Source of the DNA: Streptococcus suis
GTDB taxonomy: Bacteria; Bacillota; Bacilli; Lactobacillales; Streptococcaceae
Direction: 5' to 3'
Assembly (NCBI GenBank): GCA_002831545.1
Contig: CP025095.1
Coordinates: 1,612,001 to 1,676,000 of the forward strand
Length of the DNA: 64,000 nucleotides
Position numbers and translations under genes: made by a program. The notes below the pieces were generated by a model, which searched no databases, had not been told where the DNA came from, and saw nothing but the letters and a program-made list of their open reading frames with translations. This document shows, one piece after another, positions 49,776 to 59,278 of this stretch. Positions within the stretch are counted from its first letter, which is position 1. Every line of letters begins with the position of its first letter.

Positions 49776-50614
49776 TAAACTCCTGAATAGGCTGAGAAAC
49801 CACCGTCAATCGGTAAAACAACACCGTTGACAAAACTTGCCAAATTCTCATCTGCCAAGAAGAAGACTCCGCCGACCAACTCTTCCGCTTCACCAAACCG
49901 TCCCATTGGCGTATTGTTCAAAATCTTATTGGCACGTGCGGTCGGTTGACCTGACTCGTCAAACAACAAGCCACGGTTTTGGTTGGTAACCAAGAATCCA
50001 GGCGCAATGGCATTACAACGGATGCCAACTTTTGAAAAATGGACTGCTAACCATTGGGTAAAATTACTAATAGCAGCCTTGGCACCTGAATAGGCTGGAA
50101 TTTTTGTCAAAGGAGTAAAGGCATTCATGCTGGAAATATTGATAATATTGGCACCTGGACGACCAAGCATATCCTGCGCAAAGACCTGTGTTGGCAATAA
50201 GGTTCCCAAATAGTTCAAATTGAATACAAAGTTGATACCGGCCTCATCCAAGTCGAAGAAAGTTTTGGTATCAGCTGGCAGTCCAATCTCATGGAATTCA
50301 TTGTCCGTTGTCGCTTTGGGATTATTGCCTCCTGCACCATTGATTAAAATATCTACAGGACCAAAATTTGCTAGGACTTGCTGGCGAACTTCTTCCAAAT
50401 TTTCCTTAGAAAGAACGTTAGATTTATAGGCTTTTGCTACGCCTCCTGCTGCTGCAATCTCATCAACGAAGACCTGAGCCGCAGCTTCATTTAAGTCCAA
50501 AAGCGCAACCTTTGCGCCTGCCTTAGCAAATTCTTTTGCCAAATAGCCACAAAGAACGCCTCCTGCACCTGTAATAACAACAACCTTATCCTTAAACTCA
50601 ATAACACGTGTCAT
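49775..50614 (-). CDS. uxuB: D-mannonate oxidoreductase, SDR type
   Basis: Interconverts fructuronate and mannonate with NAD(H). 279-residue SDR like Bacillus UxuB, not the longer E. coli enzyme. ITGAGGVLCGYLAKEFA, NGAGGNNP, ISSMNAF and YSGAKAAISNF (YxxxK). Identification rests on size, the SDR type and position between uxuA and the HAD gene. Confidence 0.85.
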   Translation of the reverse strand: MTRVIEFKDKVVVITGAGGVLCGYLAKEFAKAGAKVALLDLNEAAAQVFVDEIAAAGGVAKAYKSNVLSKENLEEVRQQVLANFGPVDILINGAGGNNPKATTDNEFHEIGLPADTKTFFDLDEAGINFVFNLNYLGTLLPTQVFAQDMLGRPGANIINISSMNAFTPLTKIPAYSGAKAAISNFTQWLAVHFSKVGIRCNAIAPGFLVTNQNRGLLFDESGQPTARANKILNNTPMGRFGEAEELVGGVFFLADENLASFVNGVVLPIDGGFSAYSGV

Positions 50615-50615
50615 A

Positions 50616-51716
50616 CTAGCTCTCCTTATTTCCGACTGTTTTTACTTTAATTCCAAAATCTGGTGTCTTACCCGCTGCTCGCATATTGGCTTCATAGAGA
50701 CCGTTAAAGTAGGTTGCTCCAAGGGCTCGGTCATACAAACCATAACCAGGTGTCTTGGTCTGGTCTCCCCAGATACGACGACCGTGGTCTGGACGCAAGG
50801 CACCAGTCCAGTCATAGTCTACCAATAATTTAACAACAGCATTCATATCAATGTCACCAGCTTGTGACAAATGTGCAGTTTCTTGGAATCCCCAAGCACC
50901 TGCCGTCACATTGCGCGTATGCATAAAATTGATACGATTGCGTTTGAGAGCATATTCCGTCATGGCAAGGACATCATTTTTCGGATCAGAAGCATAGGAT
51001 CCGACACACATGGTAATTCCATTGTGCTCTGAATCATAGAGATTCAAAAATCGTTCAACGGCTTCTTGACCAGTAATAATACGTGGCAATCCGAAAATTC
51101 CATACGGAGGGTCATCAGGGTGAATGGCCATTTTGACGCCAGCCTCCTCAGCCGTTGGCAGAATCGCTTTGATAAAATACTCCAAATTCGCCCATAAATC
51201 TTCTTCAGAGATATTCTGACGATAATTTTCAATAATAGCCTTCATTTCTTCCTTGGAATAGGACGAGTCCCAACCTGGTAAGTTCAAATCATCCGCCACA
51301 GGATCAACACCTGCTAAATCAGATTTAAGAAAAGCTAAAGAAGTTGAACCATCTGGAAGTGGGTGGTGCAAGTCTGAACGGGTCCAGTCAAACACAGGCA
51401 TGAAATTATAGCATACAACTGGAATACCTGCAGCCCCAACATTACGGATGGAAGTTTTATAGTTTTCAATTAACTCATCACGATTTGGCTTCCCTTGTTT
51501 GATGTCTTCATGGACAGGAATGGATTCAATAACAGTAATTTCAAGTCCTGCCTCTTCGACCATTTTTTTCAGCTCTAGAATGTTTTCAAGGGGCCATGCC
51601 TGACCAACTGGTACATCGTAGACTGCCGTTACGATTCCCTGCATACCAGGGATTGCTTTAATCTCTTCCAGTGTCACAGGATCTTTTTTCCCGTACCATC
51701 GAAATGACATTTTCAT
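50616..51716 (-). CDS. uxuA: Mannonate dehydratase
   Basis: Dehydrates D-mannonate to 2-keto-3-deoxygluconate. 366 residues, Xyl-isomerase-like fold, with MSFRWYGKKDPVTLEEIKAI, HPDDPP (metal His) and RPDHGRRIWG. Starts 13 bases after the uxaC stop with GGAG upstream; ends 1 base before the SDR gene. Confidence 0.94.
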   Translation of the reverse strand: MKMSFRWYGKKDPVTLEEIKAIPGMQGIVTAVYDVPVGQAWPLENILELKKMVEEAGLEITVIESIPVHEDIKQGKPNRDELIENYKTSIRNVGAAGIPVVCYNFMPVFDWTRSDLHHPLPDGSTSLAFLKSDLAGVDPVADDLNLPGWDSSYSKEEMKAIIENYRQNISEEDLWANLEYFIKAILPTAEEAGVKMAIHPDDPPYGIFGLPRIITGQEAVERFLNLYDSEHNGITMCVGSYASDPKNDVLAMTEYALKRNRINFMHTRNVTAGAWGFQETAHLSQAGDIDMNAVVKLLVDYDWTGALRPDHGRRIWGDQTKTPGYGLYDRALGATYFNGLYEANMRAAGKTPDFGIKVKTVGNKES

Positions 51717-51729
51717 GATTTACTCTCCT

Positions 51730-53130
51730 TTATTGTTCAAAAAATTCTTTGGCATTGTAATAGGATATGGCTTCTACAAACTGCCCTAAACGATTGTAAT
51801 CTTCAGGCACTTCTTCATCAACAATCCATTGGCCGACATAAGTCGCTAAAATCCGTCTAAAATAATCATGCCGTTGATAAGATAAAAAGCTACGCGAATC
51901 TGTCAACATACCAACAAAATTAGCAAGCATACCTTGTTCTGCATAGGCATTCATCTGGTCAATCATGCCCAACTTGGTGTCATTGAACCACCAACCGGCA
52001 CCAAATTGTAACTGACTACGAAGCCCTTCCTCATTGGACTGGAAATTCGCCAAAGTATTGGCTAGAGCAATGTTGTAACTTGGATTGAGATTGTACCAAA
52101 TCATTTTTGGAAGGGCATTTTCCTTGACCAAGTTATCTAACAAACGATTCAAATTCACAGTCAGACATGTCTGGTCTCCAATCGAATCCACACCTACATC
52201 TGCTCCTAGTTTTTCAAACAGTCCGGTATGGTTATTCCGTAAGGCACCAAAGTGAACTTGTGTCACAAAGCCATATTTCTTGTACAATCGGCACAATTCT
52301 CTAAAGATGGCAGTCTGCCATTTATTGATACTGGATTGGCCAGCCTCTTTACCTGCAAGTCTTGCTAGTAAAATATCATCAAGCTCTTCGAGGGTAGCCT
52401 CTTCATAGGAAACAGCCGTAAAACTGATGTCACTTGCTCGGCAACCGTGTTGAGCAAAATAGGAAACGCGCTGACCTAGTGCCTCTACAAAACTTGCAAA
52501 GTCTCTTACTGCTACCCCTGTTACCTCCTCCAAGCGTTTAATAAATGGATTGAAATTTCGATGCTCGATAAAGGCTTCATCTGGGCGGAAAGTCGGTGCC
52601 ACTACAGTATCTATAGTTGAGTCCTCAGCCAAGCGCTTATGCCATTCCAAGCTATCAAGAGGATGGTCAGTTGTCCCAATAAAGGTCACCCTAGCATCCG
52701 CAATCAGCTTACGTGGACTAACTTGATGTTCTTGCAAATAAGCATTGAGCTGATGATAGAGTCGCTCTGCATTTTCTTCGGTCAACAATTCCTCAACACC
52801 GAAAACCTGTCGCAATTCCAAGTGACTCCAATGATAGAGAGGATTTCCGAAAGCCCGTTCCAAGGTTCTTGCCCAGGCCTTAAACTTATCTAGTTTACCT
52901 GCTGAACCTGTGATTTCTTCTTCTGAGATACCATTAGCCCGCATCAAGCGCCACTTATAATGGTCCCCCCCCAGCCACAGATCAACAATATCTTCATAAA
53001 CCTTATCTTCAAAAATTTCCTTAGGGTCCAAGTGGCAATGGAAATCATAGATAGGAAGCTCTGCTATTTTCCCGTAAAGCTCCTTAGCAGGCTCGTTTTT
53101 TAGCATAAAGTTTTTGTCATTAAAACTCAT
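51730..53130 (-). CDS. uxaC: Glucuronate isomerase
   Basis: Isomerises D-glucuronate to fructuronate (or galacturonate to tagaturonate). The ATG at 53130 is 1 base after the kdgA stop and has GGAGG; 466 residues, typical. [16 protein letters not shown] (metal-binding HxH), [25 protein letters not shown] and [18 protein letters not shown] are family signatures. Confidence 0.95.
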   Translation of the reverse strand: MSFNDKNFMLKNEPAKELYGKIAELPIYDFHCHLDPKEIFEDKVYEDIVDLWLGGDHYKWRLMRANGISEEEITGSAGKLDKFKAWARTLERAFGNPLYHWSHLELRQVFGVEELLTEENAERLYHQLNAYLQEHQVSPRKLIADARVTFIGTTDHPLDSLEWHKRLAEDSTIDTVVAPTFRPDEAFIEHRNFNPFIKRLEEVTGVAVRDFASFVEALGQRVSYFAQHGCRASDISFTAVSYEEATLEELDDILLARLAGKEAGQSSINKWQTAIFRELCRLYKKYGFVTQVHFGALRNNHTGLFEKLGADVGVDSIGDQTCLTVNLNRLLDNLVKENALPKMIWYNLNPSYNIALANTLANFQSNEEGLRSQLQFGAGWWFNDTKLGMIDQMNAYAEQGMLANFVGMLTDSRSFLSYQRHDYFRRILATYVGQWIVDEEVPEDYNRLGQFVEAISYYNAKEFFEQ

Positions 53131-53131
53131 T

Positions 53132-53752
53132 TCATCCCTCCAAAGCTGCAACAAAACTGCGAGCAATCGTCGTTACACTTTCATAGCCTTCAGCCTGTAC
53201 TCGACTTGCCAAAGCCGAACCGACTCCAACAGCACAAGCACCTGCCTTCTTCCAATCTGCAACATTTTCAACCGAAACTCCGCCAGAAGGCATCAAATCC
53301 ACTTGGGGCACTGGCCCGTGAATATCCTTGATAAATCCAGGACCCAAGACACCACCAGGGAAAAGCTTGATAATTGGACATCCCGCCTGACTAGCTGTGA
53401 CAATCTCTGTTGCAGTTGCACAGCCTGGGAAGTAGAGTACTCCAACCTTTTTCGCTAAGTCTTGAATCTCCCTATCAAAATGGGGACTAACCAGGAAACT
53501 AGCACCAGCGTCAATTGCCTCTTGTGCCAACTTAAGATTCATTACTGTTCCCGCCCCGATGACTACAGAAGAATCATCTGAGAACTCTTCCTGTAATTCT
53601 TTAATAACTGTCGCTGCATTTGGAGTCGAAAATGTAATTTCAATATTTCGAATACCTCCCAAAATCGCATGGCGAGCGATTTCTTTTGCATCTTCTTCAT
53701 CTTTTCCGCGAATTACTGCGAAAAAGTAATTTTCTTTTAATTGCTTTAACAT
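53132..53752 (-). CDS. kdgA: 2-keto-3-deoxy-6-phosphogluconate aldolase
   Basis: Cleaves KDPG to pyruvate and glyceraldehyde-3-phosphate. The ATG at 53752 follows GGAGG at 5 bases; 206 residues. [11 protein letters not shown] (Glu), VIGAGTVMN, the Schiff-base Lys in [10 protein letters not shown] and [10 protein letters not shown]. First gene of kdgA-uxaC-uxuA-uxuB-HAD-GH3-GH3. Confidence 0.94.
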   Translation of the reverse strand: MLKQLKENYFFAVIRGKDEEDAKEIARHAILGGIRNIEITFSTPNAATVIKELQEEFSDDSSVVIGAGTVMNLKLAQEAIDAGASFLVSPHFDREIQDLAKKVGVLYFPGCATATEIVTASQAGCPIIKLFPGGVLGPGFIKDIHGPVPQVDLMPSGGVSVENVADWKKAGACAVGVGSALASRVQAEGYESVTTIARSFVAALEG

Positions 53753-53766
53753 CTTGACCTCCAATT

Positions 53767-53780
53767 AGAAAGCGTTGTCA
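53767..53780 (-). promoter_or_regulatory. cre-like site in the kdgA leader
   Basis: TGACAACGCTTTCT on the minus strand fits the CcpA cre pattern (TGAAAACGCTTTCA-like) at 12 of 14 positions. It lies just downstream of the -10, a usual roadblock position for carbon catabolite repression. Confidence 0.65.
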
Positions 53781-53791
53781 TTTATAGCTAT

Positions 53792-53820
53792 AGTATACAA
53801 TTCGTCAGATGATTTGTCAA
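53792..53820 (-). promoter_or_regulatory. kdgA operon promoter with operator for the GntR regulator
   Basis: On the minus strand TTGACA (53815-53820), a 17-base spacer and TATACT (53792-53797). The stretch 53800-53820 is repeated, with one base changed, at the promoter of the other hexuronate operon (59158-59178). Its core TCATCTGACGA is an imperfect palindrome, suited to a FadR-type dimer. Confidence 0.8.
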
Positions 53821-53834
53821 TAAAAAAGCAAAAA

Positions 53835-53858
53835 ATACCCAGAAGAATTCTTCCAGGC
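53835..53858 (-). terminator. Terminator after the GntR regulator gene
   Basis: CCAGAAGAATTCTTCCAGG is a near-perfect palindrome; the minus-strand tail ATTTTTTG follows. It lies between the regulator stop and the kdgA promoter. Confidence 0.7.
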
Positions 53859-53874
53859 TGTCTATTTCATATTT

Positions 53875-54591
53875 CTATTTATGATCGTTGAGACCATGCA
53901 AGGTCATATCTTTATCGAACCATTCGCTTAAAACAACCTGTCTTACTGATATAATATGTGCTAACATGCTATCATATGCTGCAACAGGGTGACGTTGTTT
54001 GATAGCCATTAAGATATTCCTATGGGCCTGTAAACTATCCGATTTCATCTGACGATTTGAATAATTTTCATTGATCAGATGAATAGATTGATTAATGACA
54101 GGCATGAGACTAGTCATAGCCAGATTCCCACTCATCTCAGCTAACATACAGTGGAATTGTACATCCAATTCCAGATGCTTCGAATCTCCAGCAGCTACCG
54201 CCTCTTCAATAGCTACGACAATATCTTCCAACCTTGCAATATCTTCATCCGAGGCAAACTGTGCAACACGCTCCGCAATTCTCGGTTCAAGCAAATACCG
54301 CACTTCAAACAAATCTGTCGTCAACTTCACACGGTCTCTGACCAAAGAAAAACCTAGGGGATCCTCTGATACTCCTTTTTTAGAGCTGATATAGGTTCCC
54401 GACCCTTGGCGTACCTCCAGAATATTTCGAGTAGCCAAACTCCGAACAGCTTCACGAACAGTCGAACGTCCAACTTCTAAATCTTGGGCCAATTCATACT
54501 CATTTGGAAGCTTATCACCAACTTCATATCCTCTTTCCAAAATCAATTCCAATAAGCGTTCTGATGCTTTTTCTACCAAGGGTTTCGCCAT
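53875..54591 (-). CDS. GntR/FadR-family regulator of the hexuronate genes
   Basis: 238 residues. N-terminal winged helix-turn-helix (about 8-75) with LPNEYELAQDLEVGRSTVREA and VRQGSGTYIS, then the all-helical FadR/FCD effector domain (about 100-230) with metal-site residues expected around HLELDVQFH, ENYSNR, and AHRNILMAI. Last gene of the GPH-kdgK-uidA-gntR unit, so likely autoregulated through the operator at 59158-59178. Effector is inferred to be a hexuronate intermediate such as KDG or fructuronate. Confidence 0.88.
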   Translation of the reverse strand: MAKPLVEKASERLLELILERGYEVGDKLPNEYELAQDLEVGRSTVREAVRSLATRNILEVRQGSGTYISSKKGVSEDPLGFSLVRDRVKLTTDLFEVRYLLEPRIAERVAQFASDEDIARLEDIVVAIEEAVAAGDSKHLELDVQFHCMLAEMSGNLAMTSLMPVINQSIHLINENYSNRQMKSDSLQAHRNILMAIKQRHPVAAYDSMLAHIISVRQVVLSEWFDKDMTLHGLNDHK

Positions 54592-54636
54592 GTGCTTGGT
54601 CCTCCATTACAACTTTCTATTTGCTACTATTATAGC

Positions 54637-56436
54637 TCATTTCCTCTTATAATGGTAGTTTGGAATGGCAGTCCAACGTTTCTTGATTTCTCTTACAATT
54701 TGCTTGGGTTGTCGATTTCTTGAGAATAATCCTTTGTGATTTCCTTGAATGCGAATGATACCAACTGTAGTTTCAAAATCAGCAAAATTCCAAACCTGTT
54801 CACCAACTAAATTCGGAATAGTGTCAAAGACTCGATGGTTCATATCGTAGTAGTCCACCTGAAATTCCTCTGTATAAGGAATATCCCACATCGAATGCAA
54901 ACCTAGAAGAGTATCTGCACCATATTCTGTAATCAAAATCGGCTTGTTTGGATATAGCTCTTGCCAAGTCTCTAATTCCTTACGAAGTCCCTTTTCTGCC
55001 ATCTTCAAGTCACCATGAGCAACATACCAGCCATAATATCGATTGAGACAGACAACATCGACCAAATCCATAACCTCATCCTTATCAGGCGTTGCCATCA
55101 TGATATTGACCAAGGTCACAGGACGCTTAGAAGGATCTCTGTCCCTCATGCGCTGAATCAAAGGTTCAAAGTAAGCACGCGCGCCTTTTTCATGCCCTGC
55201 TGGCTCATTGGCGACAACCCACATCACTACAGATGGGTGATTTTTGTCACGTGCTATCAATTCATCAATCACCAATTCATGAGCCTCCTCGGTTTGCATA
55301 ACTTCCCAGGTGCTTTTTACCTCTTCAGAATCCCCTGTCAAATTCAAGGCTGCATTGAAAAGCTGGAACAGGCCAACTGCTGGCACTTCATCAAGGATGA
55401 CAATTCCCAAACGATCTGCCAGTCGCATCATTTCCTCAGAATAGGGATAATGGGATGTCCTAAAGGAATTTGCTCCAATATCTTTAAGCAAATTCAAATC
55501 CATCAGATTGGCTGCTTCATTGAAACCACGCCCATTGATGAAGGTATCTTCATGTTTACCAAATCCCTTGAAATAGAAAGGTTTTCCATTGATGAAAAAC
55601 TGCCCATTTTCAACCGCAACACTACGAATGCCGAATTGTTCTGAGTAGGTATCTAGTAAGTTTTCTCCGTCAAATAATTCAACTTTTGCAGTATAGAGAT
55701 AGGCATCCAAGACCTCCCAAAGGCGTGGATGTTCAATGACCATTTGTCCATTGTCGAGAAGACCCACTTCCTGTCCCTCTTGATCTAAAATAGACATACG
55801 GATGGAATCATATTGCCCAACTGTCTTCACATCAACATTCACTACCGCCTGAGTCAAATCTTGATTTAGTTCCGTCCGAATAACAATATCTTCAATCCTA
55901 TTTTTGGGACGTTTATAGAGATGAACCGTCCGCTGGATACCAGCATAGTTGAAAAAGTCAAAGTTTTCCTTGACGGTCTTCACAATTTGGCCATTCTCAT
56001 CCACTTCTTCACTATAATTCCCTACAGGGAGGGTTGTGTAATTCAACTCATTATTGGCACAGACTGTCAAACGGAATTGCTCAGCGTCGTATAAGTTTGA
56101 TGGAATCAAGCATTCAAAAGGCGTGAAACCACCCTTGTGCTCCCCGATTAAATGACCATCTGCATAGACTTTGGCCTGATGTGTCACCGAACCAAAGCGC
56201 ACAATCAACTCCTCATCATCAGCTACTACTGGAAGAGCTACCATCAGTTCATACCAATTATCTCCGACAAAACGACGTTTGTCCTTATCAACAACAAGAT
56301 CATTAAATGAACTTGGTACAACCATTACTTCATCTGTATCTAACAGAGTATGAACATCATTGTTCCCTTGCTTAAATTTCCATATTCCATTTAAAGAATA
56401 AACTGAACGTGTTTTTGTTTGAATTGGATATAACAT
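54637..56436 (-). CDS. uidA: Beta-glucuronidase (GH2)
   Basis: Hydrolyses beta-D-glucuronides. 599 residues, cytoplasmic: GH2 sugar-binding domain (1-175), immunoglobulin-like domain (175-270) and TIM barrel. Acid/base Glu in WVVANEPAGH and nucleophile Glu in ILITEYGAD. Carboxylate-recognition residues specific to glucuronidases are present: GNHKGLFSRNRQPKQ matches the NxK motif. Confidence 0.94.
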   Translation of the reverse strand: MLYPIQTKTRSVYSLNGIWKFKQGNNDVHTLLDTDEVMVVPSSFNDLVVDKDKRRFVGDNWYELMVALPVVADDEELIVRFGSVTHQAKVYADGHLIGEHKGGFTPFECLIPSNLYDAEQFRLTVCANNELNYTTLPVGNYSEEVDENGQIVKTVKENFDFFNYAGIQRTVHLYKRPKNRIEDIVIRTELNQDLTQAVVNVDVKTVGQYDSIRMSILDQEGQEVGLLDNGQMVIEHPRLWEVLDAYLYTAKVELFDGENLLDTYSEQFGIRSVAVENGQFFINGKPFYFKGFGKHEDTFINGRGFNEAANLMDLNLLKDIGANSFRTSHYPYSEEMMRLADRLGIVILDEVPAVGLFQLFNAALNLTGDSEEVKSTWEVMQTEEAHELVIDELIARDKNHPSVVMWVVANEPAGHEKGARAYFEPLIQRMRDRDPSKRPVTLVNIMMATPDKDEVMDLVDVVCLNRYYGWYVAHGDLKMAEKGLRKELETWQELYPNKPILITEYGADTLLGLHSMWDIPYTEEFQVDYYDMNHRVFDTIPNLVGEQVWNFADFETTVGIIRIQGNHKGLFSRNRQPKQIVREIKKRWTAIPNYHYKRK

Positions 56437-56451
56437 ATTTCTTCCTTCTTT

Positions 56452-57480
56452 CTATCGTTTTATTTCACGTGACCCTTTTTTCAATAACAAATCAATATCT
56501 GATTGACTGATTATATTGACATCCCCTTCAATGGTATGTTTGAATTGAAAACTAGCCATCCCCAAATCTACTATTTCCTGTGGCATTTTTTCCTGCAAAT
56601 AACCCAAAATAATTCCTGCTGTAAAGGCATCTCCTGTCCCAACTCGGTCCAAAACTTGAATGGATTCTTTTTCCGTTTCATATAGAATACCATCTTGATA
56701 CAAGTATGCCTTCAATAAATATTCATTATTGTAGGTCATTTCCCTCTGGGTAAAAGCAAGACTTTGCAAAGAATAAGTCTCCGCCAGACCTTTAACCACC
56801 GTCAACAAGACTTCTTTATTTTCATAAGGGCGCTTCAGACCCAATTCATCCTTCACATCTTTTCCAGATTCATTGAAGAGTTGAATAGGCTCTAGACCAA
56901 AGCAAATATCTGCTAAACCTACAAAAGGAGATAATTTCTCCCTTGCTTCTTCAAAAGAAGACCACAAACTTTCGCGATAATTCAAGTCAAAGGAAACCTT
57001 TACACCCTGCTCCTTTGCCATCTCCATTAAGCGAAAGGCCAGTCGATAAATATCTGGATTCAAAGCGACCGTTATACCACTGACATGAAACCAATCGACA
57101 CCGTCAAACATGCCTTCCAAATCATAATCTTCTTCCTTGGATAAGCTAAAGGCAGAATAATCACGGTCGTAGGTCACCTGACTAGGCCTGAGCGAAAAAC
57201 CTTTTTGGTAGTAATAAAGTCCAAGCCTTCCTTTTTTTCGAATCAGATGCTTCTGTCCAATCTGCCGTGCAAAAAGAAAGTGTTCTGCCATCTTTCCCAC
57301 TTCATTTTCAGGAAGTGCCGTCACCAACTCAACTGAATGCCCCAGCTGTGCTAAACTGGCCAAGACATTCAACTCTGAGCCACCAAATTGACAATCTAAA
57401 CTGGTAGCCTGTGTTAAGGTCTGATATTGAGGAGGAGATAGCCGCAATAAAACTTCTCCAAACGCTAATATTTTTTTCAT
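56452..57480 (-). CDS. kdgK: 2-keto-3-deoxygluconate kinase (PfkB family)
   Basis: Phosphorylates KDG to KDPG. The ATG at 57480 (MKKILAFGEVLLRL) has GGAGG 4-5 bases upstream; the longer frame crosses a hairpin. 342 residues with FGGSELNVLASLAQLG and the PfkB signature DRVGTGDAFTAGIILGYL (catalytic Asp). Context with kdgA supports KDG over other sugars. Confidence 0.9.
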   Translation of the reverse strand: MKKILAFGEVLLRLSPPQYQTLTQATSLDCQFGGSELNVLASLAQLGHSVELVTALPENEVGKMAEHFLFARQIGQKHLIRKKGRLGLYYYQKGFSLRPSQVTYDRDYSAFSLSKEEDYDLEGMFDGVDWFHVSGITVALNPDIYRLAFRLMEMAKEQGVKVSFDLNYRESLWSSFEEAREKLSPFVGLADICFGLEPIQLFNESGKDVKDELGLKRPYENKEVLLTVVKGLAETYSLQSLAFTQREMTYNNEYLLKAYLYQDGILYETEKESIQVLDRVGTGDAFTAGIILGYLQEKMPQEIVDLGMASFQFKHTIEGDVNIISQSDIDLLLKKGSREIKR

Positions 57481-57499
57481 ACCGCCTCCTAGATGAAAG

Positions 57500-57532
57500 A
57501 CCCAGCTGGAATCCTCCAACTAGGTCAGTTTT
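57500..57532 (-). terminator. Hairpin between the transporter and kdgK (possible attenuator)
   Basis: GACC-AG-TGGA and TCCA-CT-GGTC arms around an ATCC loop, in the 62-base gap. The minus-strand tail is only CTTTC, so it is a weak terminator or mRNA-processing/stability element setting the ratio of transporter to enzymes. Confidence 0.5.
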
Positions 57533-57542
57533 TCGATATTAG

Positions 57543-59093
57543 TTACTCATCGTACTGGTCAACCTTATATTGAGTTACATCTACATAATCCATATCAGAT
57601 AATGGAACATTTTTCGCGATTGCACGCACACGTTCTTCATCTTTTGCCGCTTTCATAACATGGATTTTCTCTTGAATACGTGCCATTTCTTCACGGTCTA
57701 GTTTGTAGAATTTCATCAAGAACAAGGATAGACTCAAAACTACTACTGGAATCACTGTCAATAGGACAATCAATGCCATTCTCAAATCTATAGAGAAGGC
57801 TGTTTCAACGGTTGGGTATTCTTTGCCAAATCCAATAGCTGCTAATACAAAACCAACCACCATCGGAGCAAATGAAGAAGCAATCGAGTCCGTCAATGAG
57901 AAGATAGTCCCAATCATTCCTGACAAGTAACGACCAGATACTGAAGTTTCATAGTCTGTAATATCTGCACCCATGGTCAATACCAAACCAGATGGAGCAC
58001 TAGATGCGTAGCGAGCAATGATATAAACTACAAAGAAACCGATTGTGTAGAGATTCCAATTTGTCAAATTCAACATTCCAGGTTCAGCAGAAAGAAGCAT
58101 AACAGCAAGAATAATCAAACCTGTAATTCCCAGTTGAAGGGCCGTTACATATGCAAATCGCAAACCTTTCCGACGAGCCAATTGCGCTGCACCAACTGTT
58201 ACAAGAATACCTGGCAAAATCAAAAGCATAGACATTTTTCCAGAAAGAGCATAGTCACCGAAGATAATACCATACAGCATAACCCCGATAACGGAATCAC
58301 CAAACAGTTGGGCAACAAATTTTACAAAGGCTGCAGAAATTGAAAGAACCTGCAAAGGTTTGTTTCCTTTGATGACTTTCCAGTAATCCTTCAACTTCGT
58401 TTCTTGTGTCTTCTCACCAAGACCAAAGTATTTCTTATTGTCTTTCTCCCAAATACCGATAATAGCAAGAATACCCAGTACAGCTGAAATTATTACTACA
58501 CCAAGGAATAACTCTTGAAAGAATCCCGGGGTAAACCCACCATGTTTTGGAACCAAGGTTCCTGACACGACCACTTGGCTACCTGTCATCAATACAGTTG
58601 TGGCTATACCATCAACAATGTTAAAGATTGGACGTTGCTTTGGATCATTAGTAAGCGCAACTTGTCCTGCTTTTGTAATCGTCTGTTGAAGTGAATATCC
58701 AATTTTATGGATAATCAAAACAAGGATGAATAGAGGAAGACGGAGACTCTCGCTAACTCCACTTAAACCTAACATCATAAAAAGAGAAGCTGCTGTAATG
58801 ATATTCCCCAAAACCAAGATAGGACGATATTTACCAAACTTAGTATCCGTTTTATCAATGATAACTCCAATTGACGGATCGATGAATCCATCGAAGATAC
58901 GAATATATCCCATGAGCTGACTAACAAATAGGGCTGCCAGTCCAAGTACACCTGTCGATAAATAAGTCACGAAAGTGAAGGCAACTAGGTAAATGTTGGT
59001 TGATGAATTATTCATCGCAAACAATATAATCTGCCATAGCTTGGCTTTGTTATACGTAACGTCTTCGACACGTTTCTCAACATGTTTTTCCAT
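57543..59093 (-). CDS. GPH-family glucuronide:cation symporter
   Basis: 516 residues, about 12 membrane segments, like UidB/GusB and MelB-type carriers: RIFDGFIDPSIGVIIDKTDTKFGKYRP is the GPH loop with conserved Asp residues. The hydrophilic tail (about 465-516) is short and lacks an EIIA domain. First gene of the operon with kdgK, uidA and gntR; likely imports glucuronides or uronate-containing oligosaccharides. Confidence 0.88.
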   Translation of the reverse strand: MEKHVEKRVEDVTYNKAKLWQIILFAMNNSSTNIYLVAFTFVTYLSTGVLGLAALFVSQLMGYIRIFDGFIDPSIGVIIDKTDTKFGKYRPILVLGNIITAASLFMMLGLSGVSESLRLPLFILVLIIHKIGYSLQQTITKAGQVALTNDPKQRPIFNIVDGIATTVLMTGSQVVVSGTLVPKHGGFTPGFFQELFLGVVIISAVLGILAIIGIWEKDNKKYFGLGEKTQETKLKDYWKVIKGNKPLQVLSISAAFVKFVAQLFGDSVIGVMLYGIIFGDYALSGKMSMLLILPGILVTVGAAQLARRKGLRFAYVTALQLGITGLIILAVMLLSAEPGMLNLTNWNLYTIGFFVVYIIARYASSAPSGLVLTMGADITDYETSVSGRYLSGMIGTIFSLTDSIASSFAPMVVGFVLAAIGFGKEYPTVETAFSIDLRMALIVLLTVIPVVVLSLSLFLMKFYKLDREEMARIQEKIHVMKAAKDEERVRAIAKNVPLSDMDYVDVTQYKVDQYDE

Positions 59094-59127
59094 CGGAAAG
59101 TCCTCCTAAATTTTTCTACGACAAAGT

Positions 59128-59178
59128 CGTAAGCGTTTTCTATAATTATATTCTAATATTCGTCTGATGATTTGTCAA
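59128..59178 (-). promoter_or_regulatory. Promoter, operator and cre-like site of the glucuronide transporter operon
   Basis: On the minus strand TTGACA (59173-59178), a 17-base spacer and TAGAAT (59150-59155). The operator copy is 59158-59178, core TCATCAGACGA. A weaker cre-like AGAAAACGCTTACG lies at 59128-59141. The layout mirrors the kdgA promoter. Confidence 0.8.
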
Positions 59179-59207
59179 CAGTTTTTGTAAATATTTTTAA
59201 TTATACG

Positions 59208-59240
59208 CAAAAAAAGACGATTTTACGTGAAAATCGTCTG
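59208..59240 (-). terminator. Terminator after endA
   Basis: AAGACGATTTT and AAAATCGTCTG arms around ACGTG, with a T7 tail on the minus strand. It ends the murA-epuA-endA unit just ahead of the glucuronide promoter. Confidence 0.8.
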
Positions 59241-59278
59241 ATATATTTGATTTGGCGAGAGAGAATTCGTCTGACTAT

